A stretch of DNA of 36,561 nt from an uncultured Oscillospiraceae bacterium (GCA_944385545.1 CALWXQ010000013.1:1-36561); one strand, 5' to 3'. Positions 27,026-35,367 are shown, numbered from the stretch's first letter. Notes: generated from the letters alone by a model not told the origin. Translations and numbers: made by a program.

Positions 27026-27035
27026 TCCGGGCTGA
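26730..27035 (+). CDS. divIC: Cell-division protein DivIC/FtsB family
   Basis: 101 residues with the bitopic DivIC layout: a basic cytosolic N-terminus, one membrane segment (about residues 21-43, LKIVVSLLIVFFIMALVAL), a coiled-coil (QAQTRDLLDQAAALEYANSQLEEKQKK) and the C-terminal IAQEELGLVDPNMVLIDPG. It joins FtsL and DivIB/FtsQ at the septum. Its place between yabQ and an S1-domain gene is the Bacillus arrangement. The whole gene lies inside the extended yabQ frame. The ribosome site is weak (GAGG). Confidence 0.92.
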   Translation: MENNRPKRTVKVVLRSGPLALKIVVSLLIVFFIMALVALRWVHCGIQAQTRDLLDQAAALEYANSQLEEKQKKVGSVQGIQDIAQEELGLVDPNMVLIDPG

Positions 27036-27154
27036 GGAATTTCTGAGCAAATCGTCCGCGGCGGAGGCGGGCGTTTGCCTATGGCTTCAGAGCTTCCCAA
27101 CATTGTCATTCCGGCAATCCCATTGCCAAAAAATATGGAGGAAACAAAGCATAT

Positions 27155-27640
27155 ATGGAGTTAACCGTAGGAACCGTCCTGGAGGGCAAGGTAAAGTCGA
27201 TCACCAATTTCGGCGCGTTCATCTCCCTGCCGGAGAACAAGACCGGCATGGTACATATTTCTGAGGTAGCCAACGCCTACGTCAGCGATATCCGCCAGCA
27301 CCTGACGGAAGGCCAGGATGTAAAGGTTATGGTCATCGGCACGGACAACGGCAAGATCAACCTTTCCATGAAGCGTCTGGAGCCAAGACCCCAGCGGGAC
27401 AACAAAGCCGGAAGACCCGCTCCCCGCACCGGTGCGCCTCAGCGCCGGGAAGGCAGCTTTCAGGGGAAGGATCAGAGCCAGCCCAGAGCGCCCCGCGCGC
27501 CCGTGCCTCCCGCGGCTCCCAAAACCGCCGACCAGCTGTTTGAGGAAAAGCTGAAAGCCTTCATGACCGAGTCAGACAGCAAGCTTTCCTCTCTTAAGGC
27601 CTATTCCGAGCACCGCGGCAGAAGCAGAAGACGGGGATAA
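27155..27640 (+). CDS. S1 domain RNA-binding protein (YabR-like)
   Basis: 161 residues. An S1 domain fills residues 1-75 (VGTVLEGKVKSITNFGAFISL, then GMVHISEVANAYV and VKVMVIGTDNGKINLSMKR). The rest is a Pro/Arg/Ala-rich disordered linker and a short C-terminal helix with a basic tail (HRGRSRRRG). It is the counterpart of the polyribonucleotide-phosphorylase-like S1 protein YabR next to divIC in Bacillus. GGAGG is about 13 bases before the ATG, rather far. The molecular target is unknown. Confidence 0.9.
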   Translation: MELTVGTVLEGKVKSITNFGAFISLPENKTGMVHISEVANAYVSDIRQHLTEGQDVKVMVIGTDNGKINLSMKRLEPRPQRDNKAGRPAPRTGAPQRREGSFQGKDQSQPRAPRAPVPPAAPKTADQLFEEKLKAFMTESDSKLSSLKAYSEHRGRSRRRG

Positions 27641-27665
27641 GCCGGAACTGCCGGAGGAACAATTT

Positions 27666-28364
27666 ATGCAAACGGTGGTGATCACCGGTGGCTCCCGGGG
27701 CATCGGCGCGGCAGCGGTGCGGCTGTTCGCGGCCCGGGGCGATCGGGTGCATTTCTTATACGAAAAGAACCACGCCGCCGCCGGAGCCGTGGCGGCGGAA
27801 ACCGGCGCCACGGCCATTTGCTGCGATGTGGCTGATGCGGAGGCGGTGAAGGCAGCCTTCGCCCGGATAGCGGAGGTGGACGTGCTGGTGTGCGGCGCCG
27901 GGATTGCCCACTACGGTCTGATGTCGTCGGTGGAGGAGGACACCTGGGATCGGATTTTTGCCGTGAACGTCAAGGGCGTCTACCACTGCGTCAACGCCGC
28001 CATGCCCGCCTTCCTGCGCAGCCACCGGGGCAGCATCGTCACCGTCTCCAGCATGTGGGGGCAGGTGGGGGCCTCCTGCGAGGCGGCCTACTCCGCGGCC
28101 AAGGGGGCGGTGATCGCCTTGACCAAAGCCCTGGCCAAGGAGCTTGGCCCCAGCGGCATCCGGGTCAACTGTGTGGCTCCCGGGGTGATCCTGACGGATA
28201 TGTGCGCCGGAGTGGATCCGGCGGTGCTGGAGGCGCTGGCCCAGGAGTCGCCCCTGTGCCGCAACGGCAGTCCGGAGGACGTGGCTCAGGCCATCGCCTA
28301 TCTGGCAGAGGCGGAATTCATCACCGGTCAAGTGCTGCCGGTCAACGGCGGCCTGGTGATATAA
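27666..28364 (+). CDS. Short-chain dehydrogenase/reductase (FabG-like)
   Basis: 232 residues with a Rossmann fold: TGGSRGIG (residues 7-14) for NAD(P), CGAGIAHYG corresponding to the NNAG motif, catalytic Ser near 128 and YxxxK (Tyr142, Lys146), and the C-terminal ITGQVLPVNGG. This is the FabG pattern, a 3-oxoacyl reductase or a related alcohol dehydrogenase. No fatty-acid genes lie nearby, so the substrate is open. It starts 26 bases after the S1 gene with GGAGG upstream and is followed by rpiB, all in one direction. Confidence 0.92.
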   Translation: MQTVVITGGSRGIGAAAVRLFAARGDRVHFLYEKNHAAAGAVAAETGATAICCDVADAEAVKAAFARIAEVDVLVCGAGIAHYGLMSSVEEDTWDRIFAVNVKGVYHCVNAAMPAFLRSHRGSIVTVSSMWGQVGASCEAAYSAAKGAVIALTKALAKELGPSGIRVNCVAPGVILTDMCAGVDPAVLEALAQESPLCRNGSPEDVAQAIAYLAEAEFITGQVLPVNGGLVI

Positions 28365-28380
28365 AATAAAGGAGAAGCTT

Positions 28381-28824
28381 ATGAAGATCGCCATTGGCTG
28401 CGACCACGGAGCGCTGGCTCTGAAGGCTGCTTTGATCGAGCATCTGAGAAAAAAGGGGTATGAGACCGTGGACTTCGGCACCTATACCCCGGACAGCTGC
28501 GATTATCCCGACTATGCTGCCGCGGCGGCCCGGGCGGTTGCCGCCGGGGAGTGCCAGCGGGGCATTGTGCTGTGCACCACCGGCATTGGCGTGTCCATTG
28601 CCGCCAATAAGATCCCCGGTATCCGCTGCGCCCTGCTCAGCGACCCCTGGTCGGCGGAGATGACCCGGTTGCACAACGACACCAACATGATGGCCCTGGG
28701 GGCCAATGTGGTGGGCGAGGGACTGGCTCTGCGCATTGCAGACGTGTGGCTGGAGACGGAATTCTCCGGCGGTGAACGGCACCGCCGCCGGCTGGAAAAG
28801 CTCGCCGCCCTGGAGCGAACGTAA
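28381..28824 (+). CDS. rpiB: Ribose-5-phosphate isomerase B
   Basis: 147 residues. IAIGCDHGALALK opens the protein; the active-site cysteine is Cys65 in LCTTGIGVSIAANK (usual form CGTGIG), and the substrate region DPWSAEMTRLHNDTNMMALGA follows. It interconverts ribose 5-phosphate and ribulose 5-phosphate. AAAGGAG precedes the ATG. It follows the SDR gene after 16 bases. A 13-bp hairpin ends the unit. Confidence 0.95.
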   Translation: MKIAIGCDHGALALKAALIEHLRKKGYETVDFGTYTPDSCDYPDYAAAAARAVAAGECQRGIVLCTTGIGVSIAANKIPGIRCALLSDPWSAEMTRLHNDTNMMALGANVVGEGLALRIADVWLETEFSGGERHRRRLEKLAALERT

Positions 28825-28836
28825 ATCAGAATGCGC

Positions 28837-28866
28837 ATCCGCCGCCTCCGAGAGGAGGCGGCGGAT
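28837..28866. terminator. Bidirectional hairpin between rpiB and the M14 peptidase
   Basis: ATCCGCCGCCTCC (28837-28849) pairs perfectly with 28854-28866 around GAGA. It lies between convergent genes; U-runs are weak. Confidence 0.7.
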
Positions 28867-28870
28867 ATTG

Positions 28871-29791
28871 CTATTCCGGCAGGCCTAAGGCGGCGGTGAC
28901 CAGGATCCCCAGATTGTCCCCATAGATCTGGTCGAACTGACTTAAGGGCAGGGGATTGGTTCCCAGGCCTGCCTCAATGGTGTAGCCCGGCCGGAGGAAG
29001 CTCTGGATAAACCAGTCCTTATACCCGGCCAGGCTGGAGGCGTAAGCGGGCTGCTCCAGGGCGTAGCCGCTGAGCCGGGCAAACTCCTGGGCCAATTCCA
29101 GGGCGCCGGGGACTTCGTAGTCCCGGAACTGCCAGTAGATCACCTGGCCCTGGGTGTGATAGGCCAGCACCAGGGCCGGATCCACCGCCTGGGTGAAGCT
29201 GGACAGGGCAATGGATTCCCGCTGGTTCCGGGGCGCCCGGCCCACATAATCCCTGGGGCCGGGGTGGGTAAAGCCCTGGGAGAATTTGATCTCCCGGGCC
29301 TCCAGCCATCCGGCCGGGTATTGCAGATTCAGATCCACCCCCAGCAGATTGGCCTTCCAGCCGTCTGGAAAGGGGATCTGAGGATAGTTGTCCGCCAGAC
29401 GCCGGGCGGCCTCGTATTCCAGGGTGCCCAGTTCCACGGCCCCGGTGACCAAATCCACTCCGTCGGGATTCACCATGGGCACCAGATAAATGGTGGCGGC
29501 GTTCAGGATGTTCCGGGCCGGAACCCCGTACAGCGCTCCCTCCTGCTGGTAGGCCTGGGCCAAATCCTGGACAAATTGCAGCAGCAGCGTGGTGGTGATC
29601 CATTCGTTGGCGTGGTGTGCGGCAGAGTAGAGAACCCGCCGCTCCCCCTGGCCCAACCGCAGGGACAGCACCGGACGGCCGTAGGCGGTGGTGGTGATGG
29701 CCTGAACCTCCAGAAAGGGATAGGTCCCGGCCAGTTCCCGGATGGTATTTTCGCACAGCGCCGAAGTCATCGGCAGATCGGTAGGCACCAT
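28871..29791 (-). CDS. M14-family zinc carboxypeptidase (gamma-D-glutamyl-diamino-acid peptidase-like)
   Basis: 306 residues. The zinc ligands are HANE (His60, Glu63) and a later His in LAYHTQGQ; the catalytic Glu is in GYTIEAGLG near the C-terminus. VNPDGVDLVTG and GVDLNLQYPAGW are characteristic of the bacterial group related to Bacillus gamma-D-glutamyl-L-diamino acid endopeptidase, which cleaves peptidoglycan stem peptides. No LysM repeats and no clear signal peptide are present, so it may act on muropeptides inside the cell or in the forespore. Start supported by GAGGTG upstream. Confidence 0.9.
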   Translation of the reverse strand: MVPTDLPMTSALCENTIRELAGTYPFLEVQAITTTAYGRPVLSLRLGQGERRVLYSAAHHANEWITTTLLLQFVQDLAQAYQQEGALYGVPARNILNAATIYLVPMVNPDGVDLVTGAVELGTLEYEAARRLADNYPQIPFPDGWKANLLGVDLNLQYPAGWLEAREIKFSQGFTHPGPRDYVGRAPRNQRESIALSSFTQAVDPALVLAYHTQGQVIYWQFRDYEVPGALELAQEFARLSGYALEQPAYASSLAGYKDWFIQSFLRPGYTIEAGLGTNPLPLSQFDQIYGDNLGILVTAALGLPE

Positions 29792-29885
29792 ACAATCACC
29801 TCGTCACAGCCTATGCCCCGGCGGGAGGATCCAGACCGCCGGGATTGTTACGAAAGGGTAAATTTTTTCCAGGAGGGAAAAAACG

Positions 29886-29915
29886 GCTTGCGGATATGCC
29901 GCAAGCTGGTATAAT
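29886..29915 (+). promoter_or_regulatory. dgk promoter overlapped by a palindrome
   Basis: TTGCGG at 29888-29893, 16 bp, TATAAT at 29910-29915. The -35 region is part of the inverted repeat GCTTGCGG-ATATG-CCGCAAGC (29886-29906). Read on the minus strand this hairpin is followed by CG and six T, so it is also an intrinsic terminator facing the M14 gene. Confidence 0.6.
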
Positions 29916-30000
29916 AAATGGATACTGGTATGTAATATCCGCAGTACACCCGGGGCCGGGAAGAAGACCTGAACCCGGAGCGTCAGGAGGAACTTGGACT

Positions 30001-30900
30001 GTGAAAAAGGTACTCTTTATTATGAATCCCTACGCCGGACAGCGGCGGGCCAACCGACGTTTGGCAGATATTTTGCTGGAGTTCTCCCAGGCAGGCTGCC
30101 AGGTGCAGACCCATATGACCACAGGAACCGGGGACGCCGCCGAGGCGGTGAAGCGCTGGGGCGGACAGGCGGAGCTGGTGGTCTGCTGCGGCGGTGACGG
30201 AACCCTGAACGAAACCATTACCGGCCTGCTGTCCTCCGGCCTGGATATTCCCGTGGGCTATATCCCGGCGGGAACCACCAATGATTTCGCCGCCAGCTTG
30301 AATCTGTCCGGCAACGTGATCCAGGCAACCCGGGATATTTTGCAGGGAGAGCCGGTGCCCTATGACGTGGGCCGGTTCGGCAGCCGGTATTTTTCCTATG
30401 TGGCCTCCTTCGGGGCCTTTACCAAGTCCAGCTACGTGGTGCCCCAGAATGTCAAAAACGCCCTGGGCCATACGGCCTACGTCCTGGGGGGTATTTCCGA
30501 GATCTCCCAGATCCGCAAGGAGCATATCCGCATGGAGATCGACGGCCAGCCGGTGGAGGACGATTTCCTGTTCGGCGCCATCTGCAATTCCACCTCCATC
30601 GGCGGCATCCTGAGCCTGGATCCTAAGCAGGTGGATATGGGGGACGGCCTGTTCGAGATTCTGCTGGTGCGCTCCCCCCGGAGCTTGGCGGAGCTGAGCG
30701 AATGCGTCCAGGCGGTGCAGAGCCAGAAGTACAGCTGTGAAATGATCACCTTCCGCAGCGGCCGGCGCATTCGCATCCAGGCGGATCCCAACATGCCCTG
30801 GACCCTGGACGGAGAACGGGAGGACGGCCACGCCGAGGTGGAGGTGGAGAACCTGTACCGGGCCGTCCGGCTGATGCAGAGGAGGCAGGATCGTGCTTAA
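30001..30900 (+). CDS. Diacylglycerol/sphingosine kinase-family lipid kinase (YegS/DgkB-like)
   Basis: 299 residues. The nucleotide-binding motif GGDGT is at residues 64-68, followed by PAGTTNDFAASL and the SVGDIV-like VPYDVGRFGSRYFSYVASFG; MNPYAGQRRANRR at the N-terminus is also conserved. The family phosphorylates diacylglycerol or other lipids at the membrane face. It begins with GTG at 30001 behind AGGAGG; the frame is open further upstream but without the family motif. It overlaps the Nudix gene by 8 bases. Confidence 0.92.
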   Translation: MKKVLFIMNPYAGQRRANRRLADILLEFSQAGCQVQTHMTTGTGDAAEAVKRWGGQAELVVCCGGDGTLNETITGLLSSGLDIPVGYIPAGTTNDFAASLNLSGNVIQATRDILQGEPVPYDVGRFGSRYFSYVASFGAFTKSSYVVPQNVKNALGHTAYVLGGISEISQIRKEHIRMEIDGQPVEDDFLFGAICNSTSIGGILSLDPKQVDMGDGLFEILLVRSPRSLAELSECVQAVQSQKYSCEMITFRSGRRIRIQADPNMPWTLDGEREDGHAEVEVENLYRAVRLMQRRQDRA

Positions 30901-31360
30901 TACCACCCTGTGCTATATCACCCGGGGAGATCAGGTGCTGATGCTCCATCGGGTCAAGAAGAAAAACGACCTCAACCAAGGCAAATGGGTGGGCGTAGGC
31001 GGCAAATTCCTGCCGGAGGAAAGCCCGGATCAGTGCCTGCTGCGGGAGGTGCGGGAGGAGACGGGGCTGACCCTCACCGCCTGGCGCTGCTGCGGGGTGG
31101 TGACCTTCCTCAGCGACCGGTGGGAGGGGGAGTACATGTACCTGTTCACCGCCGACGGCTTTACAGGCCAGGTGAAGGACTGCGACGAGGGAACCCTGGA
31201 ATGGGTCAGCCGGGACTTTTTGGACAGCCTGCCCAAGTGGGAAGGCGACCGGATCTTTCTGGAGCTGATGTGGCGGCAGGCGCCCTTTTTCCTGCTGACC
31301 CTGCGCTATGAAGGGGAGCGCCTGGCGGAAGCGGTGCTGGACGGACGGAAGATCCGCTGA
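30893..31360 (+). CDS. Nudix hydrolase (8-oxo-dGTP diphosphatase-like)
   Basis: 155 residues. The Nudix box runs from Gly37 to Leu59 (GKFLPEE...REVREETGL) and fits GX5EX7REUXEEXGU exactly. The N-terminus TTLCYITRGDQVLMLHR resembles MutT/8-oxo-dGTPase members of Firmicutes, which clean the nucleotide pool, but Nudix substrates are hard to predict. It begins with GTG inside the end of the lipid kinase gene, with AGAGGAGG upstream, so the two are cotranslated. Confidence 0.93.
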   Translation: MLNTTLCYITRGDQVLMLHRVKKKNDLNQGKWVGVGGKFLPEESPDQCLLREVREETGLTLTAWRCCGVVTFLSDRWEGEYMYLFTADGFTGQVKDCDEGTLEWVSRDFLDSLPKWEGDRIFLELMWRQAPFFLLTLRYEGERLAEAVLDGRKIR

Positions 31361-31598
31361 AAGGGAATTCATAAATTTGTCGTATTTTGTTTTCAATTCC
31401 GTTATTCGATGTTCAAAACCGGAAAGTATCTTAATAACAGAAAGGTTGCGGAAGCCGTGAGCCGCCTCCTTTCGAACTCCGTAGATCCTCTTTTCTACCT
31501 CTCTTCTTTCCAAACTCTTTCGCGGGAAACCCGGTATCTGGTGACAGATACCGGGTTTTTCCGTGGCGTGTCATTTTCCGGGAAACCCGGCCCGTCCC
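31361..31598. other. Intergenic region after the Nudix gene
   Basis: The first 130 bases are A/T-rich with no motif recognised; a strong terminator lies at 31528-31560. No gene supported. Confidence 0.5.
31528..31560 (+). terminator. Terminator of the dgk-Nudix operon
   Basis: AACCCGGTATCTG (31528-31540) pairs perfectly with 31545-31557 around GTGA; T-run 31556-31560. Confidence 0.88.
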
Positions 31599-31626
31599 TT
31601 GACATTCTCCGGCGGCAGAGTATAAT
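31599..31626 (+). promoter_or_regulatory. Promoter of the phosphoribosyltransferase gene
   Basis: TTGACA at 31599-31604, 16 bp, TATAAT at 31621-31626. Confidence 0.85.
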
Positions 31627-31659
31627 AACGATATATCAACCATGAAGGAGAGAGTCCCC

Positions 31660-32214
31660 ATGTACTATACCATGAAGGTTGCCGGTCTTCAGCGGGATCT
31701 GCCCATTTGTCCGGTGAACGACACGCTGTATATTGCCGGCTTTGTGATCTTCGGAGATCCGGAGCTGACTGTGGCCTGCGCCCGGGAGCTGCTGGCCAAA
31801 GCGCCGGAATACGACTACATCATCACTGCCGAAGCCAAGGGCATCCCCCTGGCCCACGAAATGGCCCGCCAGGCCGGGAACGGCAGGTATATCCTGGCCC
31901 GGAAGGCTCCTAAGCTGTACATGAAGGATGTGTTCAGCGTTACCGTCCGCTCCATCACCACCGCCAAGGAGCAGACCCTGTACTTAGACGGGGCCGACGC
32001 GGAGCTGATGCGGGGCAAGCGGATCCTGGTGGTGGACGACGTGATCTCCACCGGCGAGAGCCTGAAGGCCCTAGAGGCGCTGGTAGAAAAGGCCGGCGGC
32101 GTCATCTGCGGCCGGATGGCCATCCTGGCCGAGGGCGACGCCCAGGAGCGGGAGGATCTGATTTACCTGGAAAAGCTGCCCCTGTTCCACCCCGACGGAA
32201 CGATTATGGAATGA
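31660..32214 (+). CDS. Purine-type phosphoribosyltransferase (Apt/Xpt-like)
   Basis: 184 residues. The PRPP-binding loop is RILVVDDVISTGES (residues 121-134); ITAEAKGIPLAHEMA upstream is the region that holds the pyrophosphate loop in adenine phosphoribosyltransferases, and ARKAPKLYM matches the flexible segment. A salvage or PRPP-sensing role with purine bases is likely; it may not be a classical Apt because several purine-binding residues cannot be matched by eye. The ATG at 31660 is chosen because AAGGAGAG (which contains an upstream in-frame ATG at 31642) serves as its ribosome site. Confidence 0.85.
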   Translation: MYYTMKVAGLQRDLPICPVNDTLYIAGFVIFGDPELTVACARELLAKAPEYDYIITAEAKGIPLAHEMARQAGNGRYILARKAPKLYMKDVFSVTVRSITTAKEQTLYLDGADAELMRGKRILVVDDVISTGESLKALEALVEKAGGVICGRMAILAEGDAQEREDLIYLEKLPLFHPDGTIME

Positions 32215-32220
32215 CCGCGC

Positions 32221-32253
32221 AAAAACCCCGATGTCTTCAGACACCGGGGTTTT
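32221..32253. terminator. Bidirectional terminator between prt and htrA
   Basis: AAAACCCCG (32222-32230) with CGGGGTTTT (32245-32253), plus inner TGTC/GACA. A-run and T-run flank it, suiting both convergent genes. Confidence 0.88.
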
Positions 32254-32268
32254 GTTATGGGGAAAGGG

Positions 32269-33576
32269 TCAGGGCCTGCCGCCGAAGCCCCAAGGATAGA
32301 ATTGCTGGCTGCTCTGCTGGGCCTGGGATTCTTCCTCCGGCAGGGCGGACTGGGTTTGCTCCTCGATCACCACCGTCAGCTCCAGAGTCTGACCCTGGCG
32401 GTAGACGCTGAGCGTCACATTGTCTCCCGCGCTCAGATCTCCCACGAACTGCACCAGGTCATTGCCGCAGGTGATATCGGTATCGTTTGCTTTGGTGACA
32501 ATGTCTCCGGATTCCAGACCGGCCTTGTCCGCGGGGCCGCCCTCGGTGACCTCCCGGATGGAAGCGCCCTGGGGAAGACCGTACAACTGGGCCTCAGAGC
32601 CCACGTCGGTCACGGTAACGCCCATGTAAGGCTTGGAGATGTAGCCCGTTTCAATGATGCTCTGCACAATGGAGCGGATGGAGTTGATGGGAATGGCAAA
32701 GCCGATGTTGTCAATGGATGCCTCCCCGGAGGAGGAGCTGGAGTACTTGGCGTTGGTCACGCCCACCACTTCTCCGTACATGTTGAACAGGGCGCCGCCG
32801 GAGTTGCCGGAGTTGATGGCCGCGTCGGTCTGAATCAGGTTCATGGTCACGTTGTCAGAGAAGGTGACCTGACGGTCCTTGGCGCTGACCAGACCGGCGG
32901 TGAGGGAGAAGGTCAGTTCCCCCAGGGGATTGCCGATGGCAACGACGCTGTCGCCTACGTTCAGGGTGTCGGAGTCCCCCAGAACCACCGGGGACAGATT
33001 CTCCGCCTCGATCTTCAGCACGGCAATGTCGTTGTTCTTGTCATAGCCGATGAGAGCTGCGTCATAGGTGCTACCGTCGTACATGGATACGGTGATGGCA
33101 TCAGAATCCTCAATCACATGGTAGTTGGTCAGGATATAGCCGTCAGTGGTGATGATGAATCCGGAGCCGGAGGCGGCAGAGGTGGTCTGGAAGCCGAAGA
33201 AGTTGGTGGTGATGGAGGTGGTGATGCCCACGGTAGACTGGACATTGGCGGCGTAGACCTGGGCGGGGGTCATTTCCTCATTCCCGTCCACCTGGACGAT
33301 CTCCAGCTGGGCGTTTTCCCGGGCGCTTTCCACCAGAATGGACAGGGATTCCTGAGAGGCAGGCTCCTCCCGGTCTTGCAGCAGCAGCGCGCCGCCGGCG
33401 CCCAGAATGCCGCCGGCAAAGGAGCAGCACAGGGCCAGGGCCACCAGCTTACCGGCCCGGCCGTTTTTCTTGCGCTGGTGCTGCGGATGGTATTCCGGGA
33501 ATCCACTTCCCGGCTCCTGGGGTTGACTGTCCTGGTTGTATGGGGTGTAGTGGTTGTATTCGCTGTATTCGCTCAT
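32269..33576 (-). CDS. HtrA/DegP-like membrane-anchored serine protease with PDZ domain
   Basis: 435 residues. A cytosolic Gln/Tyr/Pro-rich tail (1-40) is followed by one membrane anchor (about 43-66), a trypsin-like domain with the triad His153 (TNYHV), Asp183 (NNDIAVL) and Ser259 (GNSGGAL), and a PDZ domain from about 325 (PYMGVTVTDV, then GPADKAGLESGDIV). The tail ends in Gln/Ser-rich sequence. It degrades misfolded proteins outside the membrane. The ATG at 33576 has GAGGAGG upstream. Tandem direct repeats in the upstream DNA suggest control by a two-component response regulator. Confidence 0.96.
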   Translation of the reverse strand: MSEYSEYNHYTPYNQDSQPQEPGSGFPEYHPQHQRKKNGRAGKLVALALCCSFAGGILGAGGALLLQDREEPASQESLSILVESARENAQLEIVQVDGNEEMTPAQVYAANVQSTVGITTSITTNFFGFQTTSAASGSGFIITTDGYILTNYHVIEDSDAITVSMYDGSTYDAALIGYDKNNDIAVLKIEAENLSPVVLGDSDTLNVGDSVVAIGNPLGELTFSLTAGLVSAKDRQVTFSDNVTMNLIQTDAAINSGNSGGALFNMYGEVVGVTNAKYSSSSSGEASIDNIGFAIPINSIRSIVQSIIETGYISKPYMGVTVTDVGSEAQLYGLPQGASIREVTEGGPADKAGLESGDIVTKANDTDITCGNDLVQFVGDLSAGDNVTLSVYRQGQTLELTVVIEEQTQSALPEEESQAQQSSQQFYPWGFGGRP

Positions 33577-33646
33577 AATCAAGATCCTCCTCATGTACGG
33601 TGCTTTTCACCGCGATATCGTTTGTAATAAAACCATACCACGTTTC

Positions 33647-33697
33647 TCTGAAAAGAGTCTGAAAAACAGGAGGATCCGCTGTAAACGAAATGTAAAC
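33647..33697 (-). promoter_or_regulatory. Tandem direct repeats upstream of htrA
   Basis: Minus strand: TTTTCAGA twice (33665-33658 and 33654-33647) and GTTTACA twice (33697-33691 and 33686-33680), each pair with an 11-bp period. This resembles the tandem octamers in front of Bacillus htrA genes bound by CssR, and the TTTACA-N5-TTTACA pair also resembles a Pho box. The assignment to either regulator is inference. Confidence 0.5.
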
Positions 33698-33711
33698 AAT
33701 TTCCGGCGGAT

Positions 33712-35367
33712 TTATGACAAATCCCAGCCATAGACCCGGCATTCCCAGGGCCGGAGAATTTCCGGGGCGCCTGCGGTGTAGTTGCCCAGAAGCAGCCGGG
33801 CGGTCTTGCGGTCAAAGCCCCGGGGGAAGGGGCAGGCCATGGGCCGGGAGGAGAAGGAGCACAGCACCAGGATCCGCTCCTTCTGACCGGTCATGGAATA
33901 GGCGTAGAGCCTGCCGCTGAGGCGGAAATGCTCCCGGTAGACGCCGTGGCGGACGCAGGAAAGGCGCTTTCGCAGCGCTACCGCCTTGCGGTAGAAATTC
34001 AAAATGGAGTCCGGGTCGGCTTCCTGGGCGGCTACGTTAATCCGCCGGAAGCTGTCATTGACAGAAAACCAAGGCTTGCCGGTGGTGAATCCGGCGTTTT
34101 CCGTGCCGTCCCACTGCATAGGCGTCCGGGCGGAGTCCCGGGAGGATCGCCACAGCCGTTCCAACCGCTTTTGGGCCGGTTCCTTTGTGTGGCTGTGGGT
34201 ATAGTTGTACCGGGTCTGGACGTCCTCATACAGCTCGGGGCTTTCCGGCCGCCAGTTGATCATGCCGATCTCCTGGCCCTGGTAGATGAAGGGGGTGCCC
34301 TGCTGGAACAGATAGGCTGCCGCCAGGGTTTTGGCGCTTTCGGCCCAGTATTCCTCGCTTCCGTACCGGGAGACGATCCGGGGATGGTCGTGATTTTCCA
34401 GATACAGGGCGTTCCAGGCTTTTCCCCGGAGCCTGTTCTGCCAGGAGGAGTAGGCCCGCTTGAGCTTGCGCAGGGAGAATTTTGTGGGCAAATAGTCGGT
34501 GAACAGGCAGTCGGCGCACTGACACTGGAACTGGATCATCATGTCGATCTGGCCGCCCTCCTCCCGGATGTAGCGAAGGGCCTGCCGCGGCCATACCAGA
34601 GGCGCTTCCGCCACGGTGAAGCAGTCGTAGTGATCCAGCACCTCCTGCTTGAACTCCGCCAGATACTGGTGCACCCGGGGGCCGTGGTTATAGTGGCGCA
34701 TACCCTTGTAAATGGGGAAAATATGGTCGTTGGGCAGGCCGTCCTTTTTGGAGATGTAGGTAATCACATCCTCCCGGAAGCCGTCCACCCCCAGATCCAG
34801 CCAGAAGCGCAGGATCTTCTTTACTTCCTCCCGAACCAGGGGATTGTCCATATTCAGATCCGGCTGCTTCACGGCAAACAGGTGCAGGTAGTATTCCCCC
34901 CGCACCGGGTCGAAGGTCCAGGCCTTGCCCTCAAAGTTGCTGTCCCAGTTGTTTGGCAGCTTTCCGCCAGGCCCCGCCGGGCGCCAGATGTAGTAATCGG
35001 TGTATGGTTCGATCCGGCGCCGGCTTTTGCGGAACCATTCATGCTCGTCGCTGGTGTGGTTCACCACCAAATCCATAACGATCTTCATATTCCGGCTGTG
35101 CGCGGCGTCCAGCAAGGCTCGGAAGGCATCCATCCCGCCAAACTCCGGGGCGATGTCCAGATAGTCCGAGATGTCGTAGCCGCAGTCCGCTCCCGGGGAG
35201 GGGTAAATGGGCGAAAACCAAATGCCGTCACAGCCCAGGCTTTGAATGTGATCCAGCTTCTCCAAAACGCCCCAAAGGTCACCCATGCCGTCCCCGTTCC
35301 CGTCTTTAAACGACCGGGGCCATACCTGGTAAAATACCATATCCTTATACCAACGCCTCCGCTCCAT
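33712..35367 (-). CDS. GH13 alpha-glucosidase (oligo-1,6-glucosidase type)
   Basis: 551 residues, typical of the GH13 exo-alpha-glucosidase group. Conserved region I is DLVVNHTS, region II GVDGFREDVI with the nucleophile Asp200, region III TVAEA with the acid/base Glu254, region IV LENHDHPR with Asp327; RTPMQWDG is also typical. The motif GFREDV differs slightly from the usual GFRMDV. There is no signal peptide, so it splits short alpha-glucosides such as isomaltose inside the cell. GGAGG precedes the ATG; a TACAAT -10 lies near 35400. It stands alone after htrA. Confidence 0.95.
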   Translation of the reverse strand: MERRRWYKDMVFYQVWPRSFKDGNGDGMGDLWGVLEKLDHIQSLGCDGIWFSPIYPSPGADCGYDISDYLDIAPEFGGMDAFRALLDAAHSRNMKIVMDLVVNHTSDEHEWFRKSRRRIEPYTDYYIWRPAGPGGKLPNNWDSNFEGKAWTFDPVRGEYYLHLFAVKQPDLNMDNPLVREEVKKILRFWLDLGVDGFREDVITYISKKDGLPNDHIFPIYKGMRHYNHGPRVHQYLAEFKQEVLDHYDCFTVAEAPLVWPRQALRYIREEGGQIDMMIQFQCQCADCLFTDYLPTKFSLRKLKRAYSSWQNRLRGKAWNALYLENHDHPRIVSRYGSEEYWAESAKTLAAAYLFQQGTPFIYQGQEIGMINWRPESPELYEDVQTRYNYTHSHTKEPAQKRLERLWRSSRDSARTPMQWDGTENAGFTTGKPWFSVNDSFRRINVAAQEADPDSILNFYRKAVALRKRLSCVRHGVYREHFRLSGRLYAYSMTGQKERILVLCSFSSRPMACPFPRGFDRKTARLLLGNYTAGAPEILRPWECRVYGWDLS

